Of a stretch of DNA of 52,946 nt, positions 44,676 to 52,741 are shown one piece after another. Every line of letters begins with the position of its first letter. Position 1 is the stretch's first letter. The stretch is taken from contig CADBUZ010000025.1 in assembly GCA_902797985.1 (NCBI GenBank), positions 1 to 52,946 of the forward strand, written 5' to 3'. The notes under the pieces were generated by a model. It was not told the DNA's origin. It saw nothing but the letters and a program-made list of their open reading frames with translations, and did not search any database. This stretch comes from an uncultured bacterium. GTDB lineage: Bacteria; Cyanobacteriota; Vampirovibrionia; Gastranaerophilales; Gastranaerophilaceae. The position numbers were made by a program, and so were the translations under genes.

Positions 44676-45557
44676 TTAATTTGATTTATCAATTAATTGT
44701 TCTTTTCGTATTTTTTCTACAAGTTTAAAAAATTCTTCTTTCATTATTTGAAGTTTTTCATTAAATTGAAATCTTGTATCAATTTCATCCTTGGCACGTT
44801 TTTCAGCAAATTTATCATATTCTTTATTAGTTCTCATTTCAGGATATCTGAAATACTCAAGCTGTTTTCTCCCAATTTCATAAGCTTCTTTTTCATTTTC
44901 AGTATCTCTAATCATAGACTTCAAATTTGCTAAAGCAATTCTATCATTCCCTAAATTAGTATGATTTAAATTATCTACAAGATTTTTTCTAAAAGTTTTT
45001 GAATCAATCGGAAAGATTGAATCATTATACACTAATTTAGAATACATATTATCTCTTATATTTAGCATATCAACTAAATTCTCTCTATTACCGCCAAATA
45101 TTTTATCCAATTCTTTCAAATAAACACTGTGAGTCTGTTTCATAAAATGTTGTAATGAATGGATAGACTCGTGAATAACAACTTCCGTAAACCTTCCATC
45201 TACATAAAACTCATCTTTGTGAGGCTTAATACCGAATAATCCGAGAAATTTATCAATCGGAGTATTAGATGCTATTTTTATATCTGAATCGGTTAATTCT
45301 AAAGTTTTTTTATTATATTGCTGCTCTGCTAAACCTACTAACGGAAATTTTGGACGGGTATTTTTTACATCTAAATTTAGCTCCGGAAATCTCTGAGAAT
45401 AAAAATTTTTTAAATCATCCGTTTTAATATACTCGTATTTTCTATCTCGCAAAAACTCGCATAAATCCTCAGCAAAAGACTCACGGCAAGCTTTTTGGGC
45501 TTTAATACCGCCTTTTACTTTAATTTTTGTTGGATTTATTACAATACCTTTAATCAT
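44676..45557 (-). CDS. Uncharacterised protein with HExxH motif
   Basis: 293 residues, highly charged. The centre has VVIHESIHSLQHF (about 127-139), an HExxH zinc-protease-like motif. About 90 residues later comes ENEKEAYEIGRKQLEYF, which could supply a third glutamate ligand as in gluzincins. A C-terminal helical segment (about 235-290) may be a coiled coil. No signal peptide. I do not recognise the family. It could be a metallopeptidase, or a phage- or effector-like toxin domain. It stands alone between the ribosomal cluster and trmFO, flanked by repeats. Confidence 0.6.
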   Translation of the reverse strand: MIKGIVINPTKIKVKGGIKAQKACRESFAEDLCEFLRDRKYEYIKTDDLKNFYSQRFPELNLDVKNTRPKFPLVGLAEQQYNKKTLELTDSDIKIASNTPIDKFLGLFGIKPHKDEFYVDGRFTEVVIHESIHSLQHFMKQTHSVYLKELDKIFGGNRENLVDMLNIRDNMYSKLVYNDSIFPIDSKTFRKNLVDNLNHTNLGNDRIALANLKSMIRDTENEKEAYEIGRKQLEYFRYPEMRTNKEYDKFAEKRAKDEIDTRFQFNEKLQIMKEEFFKLVEKIRKEQLIDKSN

Positions 45558-45654
45558 TTTTCGAAAAATTATTTTTGTCTATACAGACTTAAAGCACATA
45601 AAAATATTTTTTGCTAATAAATTATAGTTTAGCAGGGGTAAATATATAAATAAT

Positions 45655-45840
45655 AATTAACCTCTCTGTGGGAGAGGTCGCATTAGTTTGATTTTGTTGT
45701 GCATAATCATTACTAATGCGGGAGAGGGTAAAACACAATAATATTTTAGGTTAACCTTCTCTCAAATTTCTAAATTCACTGCAAGCAGTTCATTAAGAAA
45801 TTTTGCTCTCTCCATAGGAGAGAATATTTTGTTACCGCCT
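45655..45840. repeat. Palindromic repeats between the HExxH gene and trmFO
   Basis: Two CTCTCC-family units. One has the inner hairpin CGCATTAGT...ACTAATGCG within ACCTCTC..GGAGAGG flanks (45661-45730). The other has AAATTTCTAAATTCA...TTCATTAAGAAATTT within TTCTCTC...CTCTCC..GGAGAG (45759-45825). Confidence 0.75.
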
Positions 45841-45852
45841 CTAAACTATAAT

Positions 45853-47160
45853 TTACCCTTCCAAACCTTGCAAAACACTAATTGCTCTATCTGATAGAAT
45901 TTTATTTTTTTCTTTTTTATTTTTTCTTATTTTTTTAGGGATATCCATTTCTTTAACTATTGCCCAATTAGAATTTATCGGTTGAAAATGCTTTTGCTGA
46001 GGCGATGTTATATAATGGGTCAGAGCACCCAGCATTGTTTCAGTAGGTAACTGCAATAACGGTTTATCCGTTATTAAACAAGCCATATTTATCCCTGCCA
46101 ACATGCCTGTTGCAATAGATTCTGTGTAACCTTCCGTTCCCGTTATCTGACCTGCGAAGAAAAGCCCTTTTCTGGTTCTGCTTTCTAATGTCGGGTTTAA
46201 AAGTTCAGGCGAATTAATAAACGTGTTTCTGTGCATCACCCCATACCTTATTATATTTACCCCCTCTAATCCGGGGATAAGTGATAAGAGTTCTTTTTGA
46301 GCGCCCCATTTTAAATTAGTCTGGAATCCAACAAGATTATACAGAGTTTTTGCAGAATTATCCTGCCTTAGTTGGACAACCGCATAATTTATTTCATCAG
46401 TACGTTTATCAACAAGTCCGACAGGCTTCATTGGACCAAACCTTAAAGTGTCAACTCCACGAGATGCCATAACCTCAATGGGCATACAACCTTCAAAGAA
46501 TTTCCCATCTTTTTCAAACTCTTTTAACTCTATCCTTGGTGCATTTATCAGATAGTTATAAAACTTTTCATACTGTTCTTTATTCATTGGACAGTTAATG
46601 TATGACGCTTCACCCTTGTCATAGCGACTGCCGTAAAAAGCTGTATCAAAATTTATGCTGTCTTTTTCCACAATAGGTGCAATCGCATCAAAAAAATGCA
46701 AATGCTCTGATTTTGTAAACTCTTTTATTGAATTAGCAAAACTATCACTTGTCAAAGGCCCTGATGCAATGATAACATTCCCCTCAGGAATTTCTGTAAC
46801 TTCTTCATTTATGACAGTTATTTTATCGTTGGATTTAATTTTTTCGGTTACGGTTTTAGAAAATACTTCTCTGTCTATTGCAAGAGCGTTACCCGCAGGA
46901 ACGGAACATTCGTAAGCAATTTTTATAAGTTCTCCGCCTAAGATTTCCATTTCTTTTTTTAAAAGTCCGCTTGCATTTGTCACATCAGACGAGCCGAGAG
47001 AATTTGAACACACAAACTCTGCAAAATCAGAGGAAACATGAGCGCCTGTCGTTTTTTTAGGACGCATTTCATATAGTTCTACTTCTACTCCACGTTTTGC
47101 GAGTTGTAAAGCCGCCTCAGAGCCTGCCAACCCCCCACCGATTATTTTAACTTTTTCCAA
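45853..47160 (-). CDS. trmFO: tRNA m5U54 methyltransferase, folate/FAD-dependent
   Basis: 435 residues. Methylates U54 in the tRNA T-loop using methylene-tetrahydrofolate and FADH2. KIIGGGLAGSEAALQLAKRG is the FAD Rossmann motif, YEMRP and FAEFVCSNSLGS (C51) are GidA/TrmFO signatures, and GCMPIEVMASRGVDTLRFGP is the central motif. The start codon is TTG (47160) with AAGGG 7 bases before it; no ATG matches the conserved start. The C-terminus is Lys-rich. The diguanylate-cyclase-like gene ends 29 bases upstream and may share a transcript. Confidence 0.94.
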   Translation of the reverse strand: MEKVKIIGGGLAGSEAALQLAKRGVEVELYEMRPKKTTGAHVSSDFAEFVCSNSLGSSDVTNASGLLKKEMEILGGELIKIAYECSVPAGNALAIDREVFSKTVTEKIKSNDKITVINEEVTEIPEGNVIIASGPLTSDSFANSIKEFTKSEHLHFFDAIAPIVEKDSINFDTAFYGSRYDKGEASYINCPMNKEQYEKFYNYLINAPRIELKEFEKDGKFFEGCMPIEVMASRGVDTLRFGPMKPVGLVDKRTDEINYAVVQLRQDNSAKTLYNLVGFQTNLKWGAQKELLSLIPGLEGVNIIRYGVMHRNTFINSPELLNPTLESRTRKGLFFAGQITGTEGYTESIATGMLAGINMACLITDKPLLQLPTETMLGALTHYITSPQQKHFQPINSNWAIVKEMDIPKKIRKNKKEKNKILSDRAISVLQGLEG

Positions 47161-47189
47161 TTTTAGACCCTTATTCTTACCACAACAAT

Positions 47190-49010
47190 TTATCCCTTGC
47201 CAACCTGATTACGACCGTGTTCTTTTGCATAATACAATGCCTTATCTGCGCATTCAATAAGTTTTTGAGGAGCTTCACCATCTTGAGGGAAGGCAGATAC
47301 ACCCAGACTTATTGTAATATTTACTTCTGTATTATTATTCACTTTCAATGGTGTTTTTGCCACCGCATCACAAATTCTTTGTGCATTTACCAATGCTTCT
47401 TTTTTAGAAGTTTGAGGTAATATAATACTCATTTCTTCTCCACCATATCTGCAAACATAATCTGTTGCACGGGTATTTTTTTTCAAAATCTGAGCAACCG
47501 TTCTCAAAACAGCATCTCCAACCTGATGCCCATAAATATCATTAAACTTTTTAAAGAAATCTATATCAATAATTATTAGAGAAAATTCTTGTTCATAACG
47601 TTTAGCTGTATCTATTTGTTTTTTTAAAGTATCTTGGAAATATCTGTGATTATATAATTCTGTAAGACCGTCCGTTGTCGCAAGTTTATATTGATGCTCA
47701 AAATCACGGGATTTTAACAAATATTTAGCAAGATAAGAAATTGCAAAAGTAACCAACAATACAAACATTGGAACAACAACTTCTATCCAGAGATTAAATA
47801 AACTCATCACGTAATATGCACACAAATAATATGCTGCTCCTAATAAAACAGTTGATGTTGTCGCAAAGACGGCAGAAGTTGACTTAAACACAATAAAACA
47901 TACAACCAAAACCAACAAACAAATTATTACTGTATTTGCAAGCGGAGATGACTTTCTGATAAAAGAATTGTCCAAAAGATTATTCATGTATGTTGCGTGA
48001 ATTTCTACTCCGGGATAAATTTTATCAATAGGAACACTTTTTGCGTCAAACAAACTTGAAGCTGTTGTTCCGATAAAAACAATTTTATTGTTAAAATTAT
48101 AGTGTTCTATTGATTTATCCCCTTCGATAGATTTAATCATTTTATGGAAAGGAATGTTTTTATAAGTTCTTAGTGACGCACCGTACCAATTAAGAACAAC
48201 TTCTCCTGATTTTGTCAACGGAATTTTTGTTTTACCTGCAATCAAATTTGATTTTTTATCAATTACAAAGTTCTTAACTTGTTCACCATTATTAATCAAA
48301 TCCAACCCAGCCAATAGAGTAAGATGCGGATAATATAATCCGTCATAATGAGCCATAACAGGAACTTGTCTTATAATACCGTCTTCTGAACGACTTATGT
48401 TTATCATTCCGACTTTTGTCTTTGAATTTAAAATTTGGTCTATTATTGCTCTGCAATTTGAAAAACCAAAGGTTCTTTCTATATCAACATCTTTAGATTT
48501 GTTTTCAAGATTCACAGACATTCTTGCAGGCAACTCAATAGGTGTTCTGACATCAGCTGATTGATTATCAAAATTAATTGCCGTATAAACATTACTATAT
48601 TTTGCCATTGTGTTTGCAAGAAGATTTTCTGCAGCAGGGTTTACTTTAAATGATTTTACAAACATCAAATCGAATATAACAGCCTTTGGCTTATCAGCTT
48701 CAATTCTATCAAGAATTTTTGCATAAACATCTCTTGATATCGGCCATTCTCCATATCTATCAAGAATATATTCATAACTCCCATCATCAATAGCTACAAT
48801 TACAATGTCTTTGCTTGGAGTTAAATGTCTATGATTAACCAATAATGATTGTCTGTAATCAAAAGACTTATTCTCTGCATCAGTAAAGAAATTCGTAATC
48901 ATATGATTATTAGCAATTAAAAAAACTGCAAATAATATAGACGCCGTAATCAAAAAATATGCTATAAAATTAAAAACTTGTTCTTTAGAAAATTTCTTAT
49001 TCAAAGTCAC
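47190..49010 (-). CDS. CHASE2-GGDEF membrane protein
   Basis: 606 residues: transmembrane helix 11-33, an extracytoplasmic CHASE2 sensor (about 55-345, with IVIVAIDDGSYEYI and VFIGTTASSLFD), three transmembrane helices (about 358-376, 381-400, 408-431) and a GGDEF domain (about 445-600). The active-site motif is GGEEM (523-527) instead of GG(D/E)EF. IDIDFFKKFNDIYGHQVGD and the RxxD inhibitory site (R514, D517) are intact, so it may be active but feedback-inhibited. The frame opens with GTG at 49010. GAGG is better placed for the TTG at 49004, so translation may start there. Confidence 0.88.
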   Translation of the reverse strand: MTLNKKFSKEQVFNFIAYFLITASILFAVFLIANNHMITNFFTDAENKSFDYRQSLLVNHRHLTPSKDIVIVAIDDGSYEYILDRYGEWPISRDVYAKILDRIEADKPKAVIFDLMFVKSFKVNPAAENLLANTMAKYSNVYTAINFDNQSADVRTPIELPARMSVNLENKSKDVDIERTFGFSNCRAIIDQILNSKTKVGMINISRSEDGIIRQVPVMAHYDGLYYPHLTLLAGLDLINNGEQVKNFVIDKKSNLIAGKTKIPLTKSGEVVLNWYGASLRTYKNIPFHKMIKSIEGDKSIEHYNFNNKIVFIGTTASSLFDAKSVPIDKIYPGVEIHATYMNNLLDNSFIRKSSPLANTVIICLLVLVVCFIVFKSTSAVFATTSTVLLGAAYYLCAYYVMSLFNLWIEVVVPMFVLLVTFAISYLAKYLLKSRDFEHQYKLATTDGLTELYNHRYFQDTLKKQIDTAKRYEQEFSLIIIDIDFFKKFNDIYGHQVGDAVLRTVAQILKKNTRATDYVCRYGGEEMSIILPQTSKKEALVNAQRICDAVAKTPLKVNNNTEVNITISLGVSAFPQDGEAPQKLIECADKALYYAKEHGRNQVGKG

Positions 49011-49062
49011 ACCTCAACTGTTTTATAAAGTTTTAGTTAAAAAAAAACAACTAAAAATCTTC

Positions 49063-49218
49063 TTACTTAATAAATTCCAACTTTATTTTACCAGAAATTT
49101 TAGACTTTATAAACTCTCTTTCTATCAGTTTATTATTCAATTTTAAAATTTCGGTTGTATAAGCTAATTCATCGGGCTTCTGCAAATAATTTATTAAACA
49201 ATCTTCATTTAAACTCAT
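49063..49218 (-). CDS. Small hypothetical protein (51 aa)
   Basis: A short gene with a textbook ribosome site (GGAGG, 6 bases, ATG): MSLNEDCLINYLQKPDELAY at the start, then a charged, helical remainder ending GKIKLEFIK. It lies 52 bases upstream of the CHASE2-GGDEF gene on the same strand. Codon use is consistent with the neighbours. No family recognised. Confidence 0.6.
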   Translation of the reverse strand: MSLNEDCLINYLQKPDELAYTTEILKLNNKLIEREFIKSKISGKIKLEFIK

Positions 49219-49320
49219 ATAATCCTCCAATAATAAATATTATTAGAATTAACGACAAAATTTTTATAAAACACACTCAAATTAAAAAAAATAGTTTAAA
49301 TAGACCATAAAAAAATCAAA

Positions 49321-49344
49321 AGAGAGCGGCATAAGCCGCTCTCT
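49321..49344 (-). terminator. Terminator after hsp20
   Basis: AGAGAGCGGC-TTAT-GCCGCTCTCT, then TTTGATTTTTTT on the minus strand, about 64 bases past the hsp20 stop. Confidence 0.88.
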
Positions 49345-49407
49345 ACCGCACTACAAACCCGATTAAACCATATAATCGGAGCGGTCCTATGAACACAGAC
49401 GTGTTTA

Positions 49408-49884
49408 TTATTTAATTTCTATTCGTTTTGCCTTTGTTTCTTCAATATGTTGTTTTGGGATTTTTATTTTAAGGATACCGTTATTATATTCAGCATGGCT
49501 TTCATCTGCTTTTATAGGTGCATCAAATGAGATAGTACGCTGATATTTACCGTATCTAAATTCACATGTGTGGTACTTATCGTTCTTTTCTTTTTCGTCC
49601 TTTTCTTCTTGTTCTTCTTCGATTTCTGCTGTTATTGTCATAAAATCGTTGTCCAACATAACTTCAATATCTTCTTTTTTTACACCGGGAAGTTGAACTT
49701 TTATTTTATACTCTGTATCTGTTTGTTTAACTTCAATTGCCGGACGCCAAACGGATGTTTTTTTAAGATTTAACGGATTTGAAAATACAGGCGATAGAAC
49801 AGTATCTCTTAAAAAATTATTTAATTCAGTATGTAAACTATCAAAATATAAATCAGGTTCTCTTATTATTAAATCATTTTTCAT
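49408..49884 (-). CDS. Small heat-shock protein, Hsp20 family
   Basis: 158 residues, soluble. An N-terminal arm (1-45) is followed by an alpha-crystallin domain (about 46-145: WRPAIEVKQTDTEYKIKVQL, PGVKKEDIEVML, YGKYQRTISF, NGILKIKIPK) and a short C-terminal extension. An acidic Glu/Lys insert (about 87-103) lies in the loop before the beta-6 region. An ATP-independent holdase chaperone. GGAGG precedes the ATG. It is a second Hsp20-type protein in the window, alongside the membrane-anchored one. Confidence 0.92.
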   Translation of the reverse strand: MKNDLIIREPDLYFDSLHTELNNFLRDTVLSPVFSNPLNLKKTSVWRPAIEVKQTDTEYKIKVQLPGVKKEDIEVMLDNDFMTITAEIEEEQEEKDEKEKNDKYHTCEFRYGKYQRTISFDAPIKADESHAEYNNGILKIKIPKQHIEETKAKRIEIK

Positions 49885-50027
49885 AAAAGACCTCCTTCCT
49901 TATATTTTCAGAATACAACTCTTTTTATAAGAAACATTGCCTATTATAACTATCTTTTATACTGCCCTATTAGGTAATAGAAAATTAAATTACACTTTAA
50001 TACCCTATAAAAAATAAGGAGTCTTCT

Positions 50028-51041
50028 ATGGTTAAAATGCTTGTATTTGATTTAAAAGAAAGCGAAAAAGAATATTTTAAAACATCGGATTGCACAGATT
50101 TAGAAATAACCACTTTTAAAGAACATTTGCATGAAGAAACCAAATTAACTGCAAAACAATACGAAGAAACAGTAGTTTTAAGTATATTTATTTCTTCAAA
50201 AATCACAGAAAAAATTCTGAAACAATTTAAAAACTTACGAATAATTTCAACGAGATCAAACGAATATGACCATATAGATTTAGAAGCGTGCAGAAAAAGA
50301 AACATAGCTGTTATTCACGTAAACGATTACGGCAGAGAAGCCGTTGCACAATATGTAATAGGAACAATCTTTTCTTTAACAAGAAAACTACCTTCAGCAA
50401 TAAAGGATATAAAATCAAAACAAGTTATATATGAAAAATATGAAGGAGATGATATAAAAGATTTATCAATAGGTGTAATAGGCACAGGCTCAACAGGAGC
50501 AGAAGTTTGCAAATTAGCAAATGCATTAAATATGAAGATTTATGCAAACGACATAAAAATCAATAATGAAATAAAAGATTTTACACAATACATTTCTTTT
50601 ACTGATTTATTAAGAAAATCCGACATTATAACACTTCACATACCGTATATCAAAGAATTTCATCATATGATATCGTACAAAGAGATAGAAATAATGAAAG
50701 ACAGCGCTTATATTATAAACTGTTCAAACGGTGAATTAATAAACACAATTGCTTTATATGACGGTATCCGAAGCAACAAACTAAGAGGAGTTGCGCTTGA
50801 TGTAACAGAATGCAATGAATGGAGAAATAATACACAAGAATTTAACAACAGACTAAAGAATGCCAGTTATGAATGTCTTGAAAACACAATTGCAGTCAGT
50901 GAACTTATGGAATTTGATAATGTGATTATCACTCCTAGAATAGCTTACAACACAAAATCGACAACCAAAAGAATACTGAAGCTATCCATTCAAAACATAA
51001 AGGATTACTTCAAAGGAAGATGTACTGACAGAGTTGTATAA
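50028..51041 (+). CDS. 2-hydroxyacid dehydrogenase-like protein with altered active site
   Basis: 337 residues with the fold of D-isomer-specific 2-hydroxyacid dehydrogenases. The NAD-binding motif GVIGTGSTG (149-157) and D175 at the end of the next strand are intact. The catalytic Arg region (usually NxxRGxLxD) reads NCSNGELIN, so Asn234 replaces Arg. The catalytic His region (usually TPHxAxxT) reads TPRIAYNT, so Arg304 replaces His. A glutamate near 261 remains. It has probably lost ordinary dehydrogenase activity or changed chemistry. AAGGAG lies 7 bases before the ATG. It converges on mtnA with only 5 bases between stops and no terminator. Confidence 0.82.
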   Translation: MVKMLVFDLKESEKEYFKTSDCTDLEITTFKEHLHEETKLTAKQYEETVVLSIFISSKITEKILKQFKNLRIISTRSNEYDHIDLEACRKRNIAVIHVNDYGREAVAQYVIGTIFSLTRKLPSAIKDIKSKQVIYEKYEGDDIKDLSIGVIGTGSTGAEVCKLANALNMKIYANDIKINNEIKDFTQYISFTDLLRKSDIITLHIPYIKEFHHMISYKEIEIMKDSAYIINCSNGELINTIALYDGIRSNKLRGVALDVTECNEWRNNTQEFNNRLKNASYECLENTIAVSELMEFDNVIITPRIAYNTKSTTKRILKLSIQNIKDYFKGRCTDRVV

Positions 51042-51046
51042 TTTTG

Positions 51047-52105
51047 TTATTTACGATTAAAAGCTTCTGCAATAGATTTATTATAATCAGGTTTAAGAAT
51101 ACCTACTTCTGTAATAATACCTGTAATAAGCTCATGCGGAGTAACATCAAAACCCGGATTTATAACATTTATTCCTTCAGCACAAACTCTCTTACCGTTA
51201 ATATGAGTAACTTCTTCATGAGATCTTTCTTCGATAGGAATTTCATCCCCTGTTTTAATAGAAGTATCGATTGTAGAAAGAGGTGCTGCAATATAGAAAG
51301 GTATATTATGATATTTAGCAGCAATAGCGACCGTATATGTACCGATTTTGTTGGCAGTATCACCATTTGCAGCAATTCTGTCAGCACCAACGACTACCAT
51401 ATCAATCATACCTTTTTTCATGAAATATGAACACATTCCATCTGTAATCATAGTAACAGGAATACCGTCCATTTTAAGCTCAAATGTAGTAATTCTTGAA
51501 CCTTGTTGACGAGGACGAGTTTCATCTGAAAAAACTTGAACAGTATTATCCTTAGCAAAAGCAGAACGAACAACCCCAAGAGCTGTCCCATATCCAACCG
51601 TTGCAAGAGCACCTGCATTACAATGAGTCAAGATTGTTGCACCTTTTGGAACAACCTCTGCACCATTGTCACCAATTCTTTTATTTATTGAAATATCTTC
51701 TTCTTCCATTCTTATAGCGTTTTGAGTTAATTCTGAAATAATACCGTCAATATCAGAATCAGAAGAAGTTATAACATCTATTTGCTTTTGAACAGCCCAC
51801 ATCAAATTAACAGCAGTTGGTCTTGAGGTTTTTAGATATTCTGATTTTTTAATAAGTTCTTTAACGAACTCATCTCTGCTCAACCCTTCTTTTTTTAATT
51901 CTTGGGCATATAGAACAACTCCATGAGCACCTGCGATACCAATAGCCGGAGCACCTCTGACAATCATTGTCTGAATAGCATCAAACATTTCTTGTCCTGT
52001 TTTTATATCAACAGTAACGTACTCATAAGGCACTTTCGTCTGATCAACCATTCTTGAAACATTATCTATCCATTGTATAGTTCTAATTTTTGATTCAAAA
52101 GCCAT
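51047..52105 (-). CDS. mtnA: Methylthioribose-1-phosphate isomerase
   Basis: 352 residues. Interconverts methylthioribose-1-phosphate and methylthioribulose-1-phosphate in methionine salvage. MIVRGAPAIGIAGAHGVV, THCNAGALATVGYGTALGV (with the active-site Cys), DETRPRQQGSRITTFEL and GADRIAANGDTANKIGTY are the family motifs. AAAGGGAAATAAAT precedes the ATG. It lies 12 bases after a membrane-protein gene on the same strand, so the two are probably co-transcribed. Other mtn genes are not in the window. Confidence 0.95.
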   Translation of the reverse strand: MAFESKIRTIQWIDNVSRMVDQTKVPYEYVTVDIKTGQEMFDAIQTMIVRGAPAIGIAGAHGVVLYAQELKKEGLSRDEFVKELIKKSEYLKTSRPTAVNLMWAVQKQIDVITSSDSDIDGIISELTQNAIRMEEEDISINKRIGDNGAEVVPKGATILTHCNAGALATVGYGTALGVVRSAFAKDNTVQVFSDETRPRQQGSRITTFELKMDGIPVTMITDGMCSYFMKKGMIDMVVVGADRIAANGDTANKIGTYTVAIAAKYHNIPFYIAAPLSTIDTSIKTGDEIPIEERSHEEVTHINGKRVCAEGINVINPGFDVTPHELITGIITEVGILKPDYNKSIAEAFNRK

Positions 52106-52117
52106 ATTTATTTCCCT

Positions 52118-52597
52118 TTATAATGTAAATTTTTCGTTATTTTCTTCTTTTTGTAAGTTTGCTAACAGCTCATATACATAAGCCGTAACACCACCTGCGA
52201 ACGCATTCATCAACCCGCATAATAATGCTAATAAAAATAGTAAGAATATTATAGTGAAAAATGCAAGCGGGTTAGTAAACCCGTCAAGTATAAATGCGCC
52301 TAAAAAATTATGAGTAAATAATGCAATAATTACAAAAATAGGAAGAAAAGTACAATAGAATCCTAACATTGAGGTTATCCCAATTATAGAACCTATGACA
52401 GCACCTTCTTTTACAGTAATATCTCCCAAAATATTATTCTTTTTAAGATAAACAATTATACCACCTGCAATTGCCAGAAAATATAAAACGAATACTATAT
52501 TCCCAATAAATGGAATAACAGATATTAATCCGACACCTAATCCGATTAAAATACTGAATATACTAATTTGTTTAAGTAATAATGCATTTATTTTCAT
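52118..52597 (-). CDS. Four-helix membrane protein, uncharacterised
   Basis: 159 residues with about four hydrophobic helices (10-32, 33-50, 66-93, 108-145) and short charged ends (QKEENNEKFTL at the C-terminus). Gly-rich turns (GAVIGSIIGITSMLGF) resemble small DUF4199-type integral membrane proteins, but I cannot assign a family. CAGGAGAG precedes the ATG. It is upstream of, and probably co-transcribed with, mtnA. Confidence 0.7.
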   Translation of the reverse strand: MKINALLLKQISIFSILIGLGVGLISVIPFIGNIVFVLYFLAIAGGIIVYLKKNNILGDITVKEGAVIGSIIGITSMLGFYCTFLPIFVIIALFTHNFLGAFILDGFTNPLAFFTIIFLLFLLALLCGLMNAFAGGVTAYVYELLANLQKEENNEKFTL

Positions 52598-52669
52598 AAA
52601 AATACTCTCCTGTTTTTATCAATAATAACATAAATACAACATATACAGCAAATTTTAATAATAATATCT

Positions 52670-52735
52670 GTAGTGAATAAGTGAATAAGTGACTAAGTGA
52701 GTAAGTGACGGAGTGAATAACTCACTCCTTGACTA
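52670..52735. repeat. Period-8 tandem array
   Basis: GTGAATAA / GTGAATAA / GTGACTAA / GTGAGTAA / GTGACGGA / GTGAATAA, upstream of the 52597 gene. Then an inverted ACTCACTCC. Confidence 0.8.
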
Positions 52736-52741
52736 ATACTT

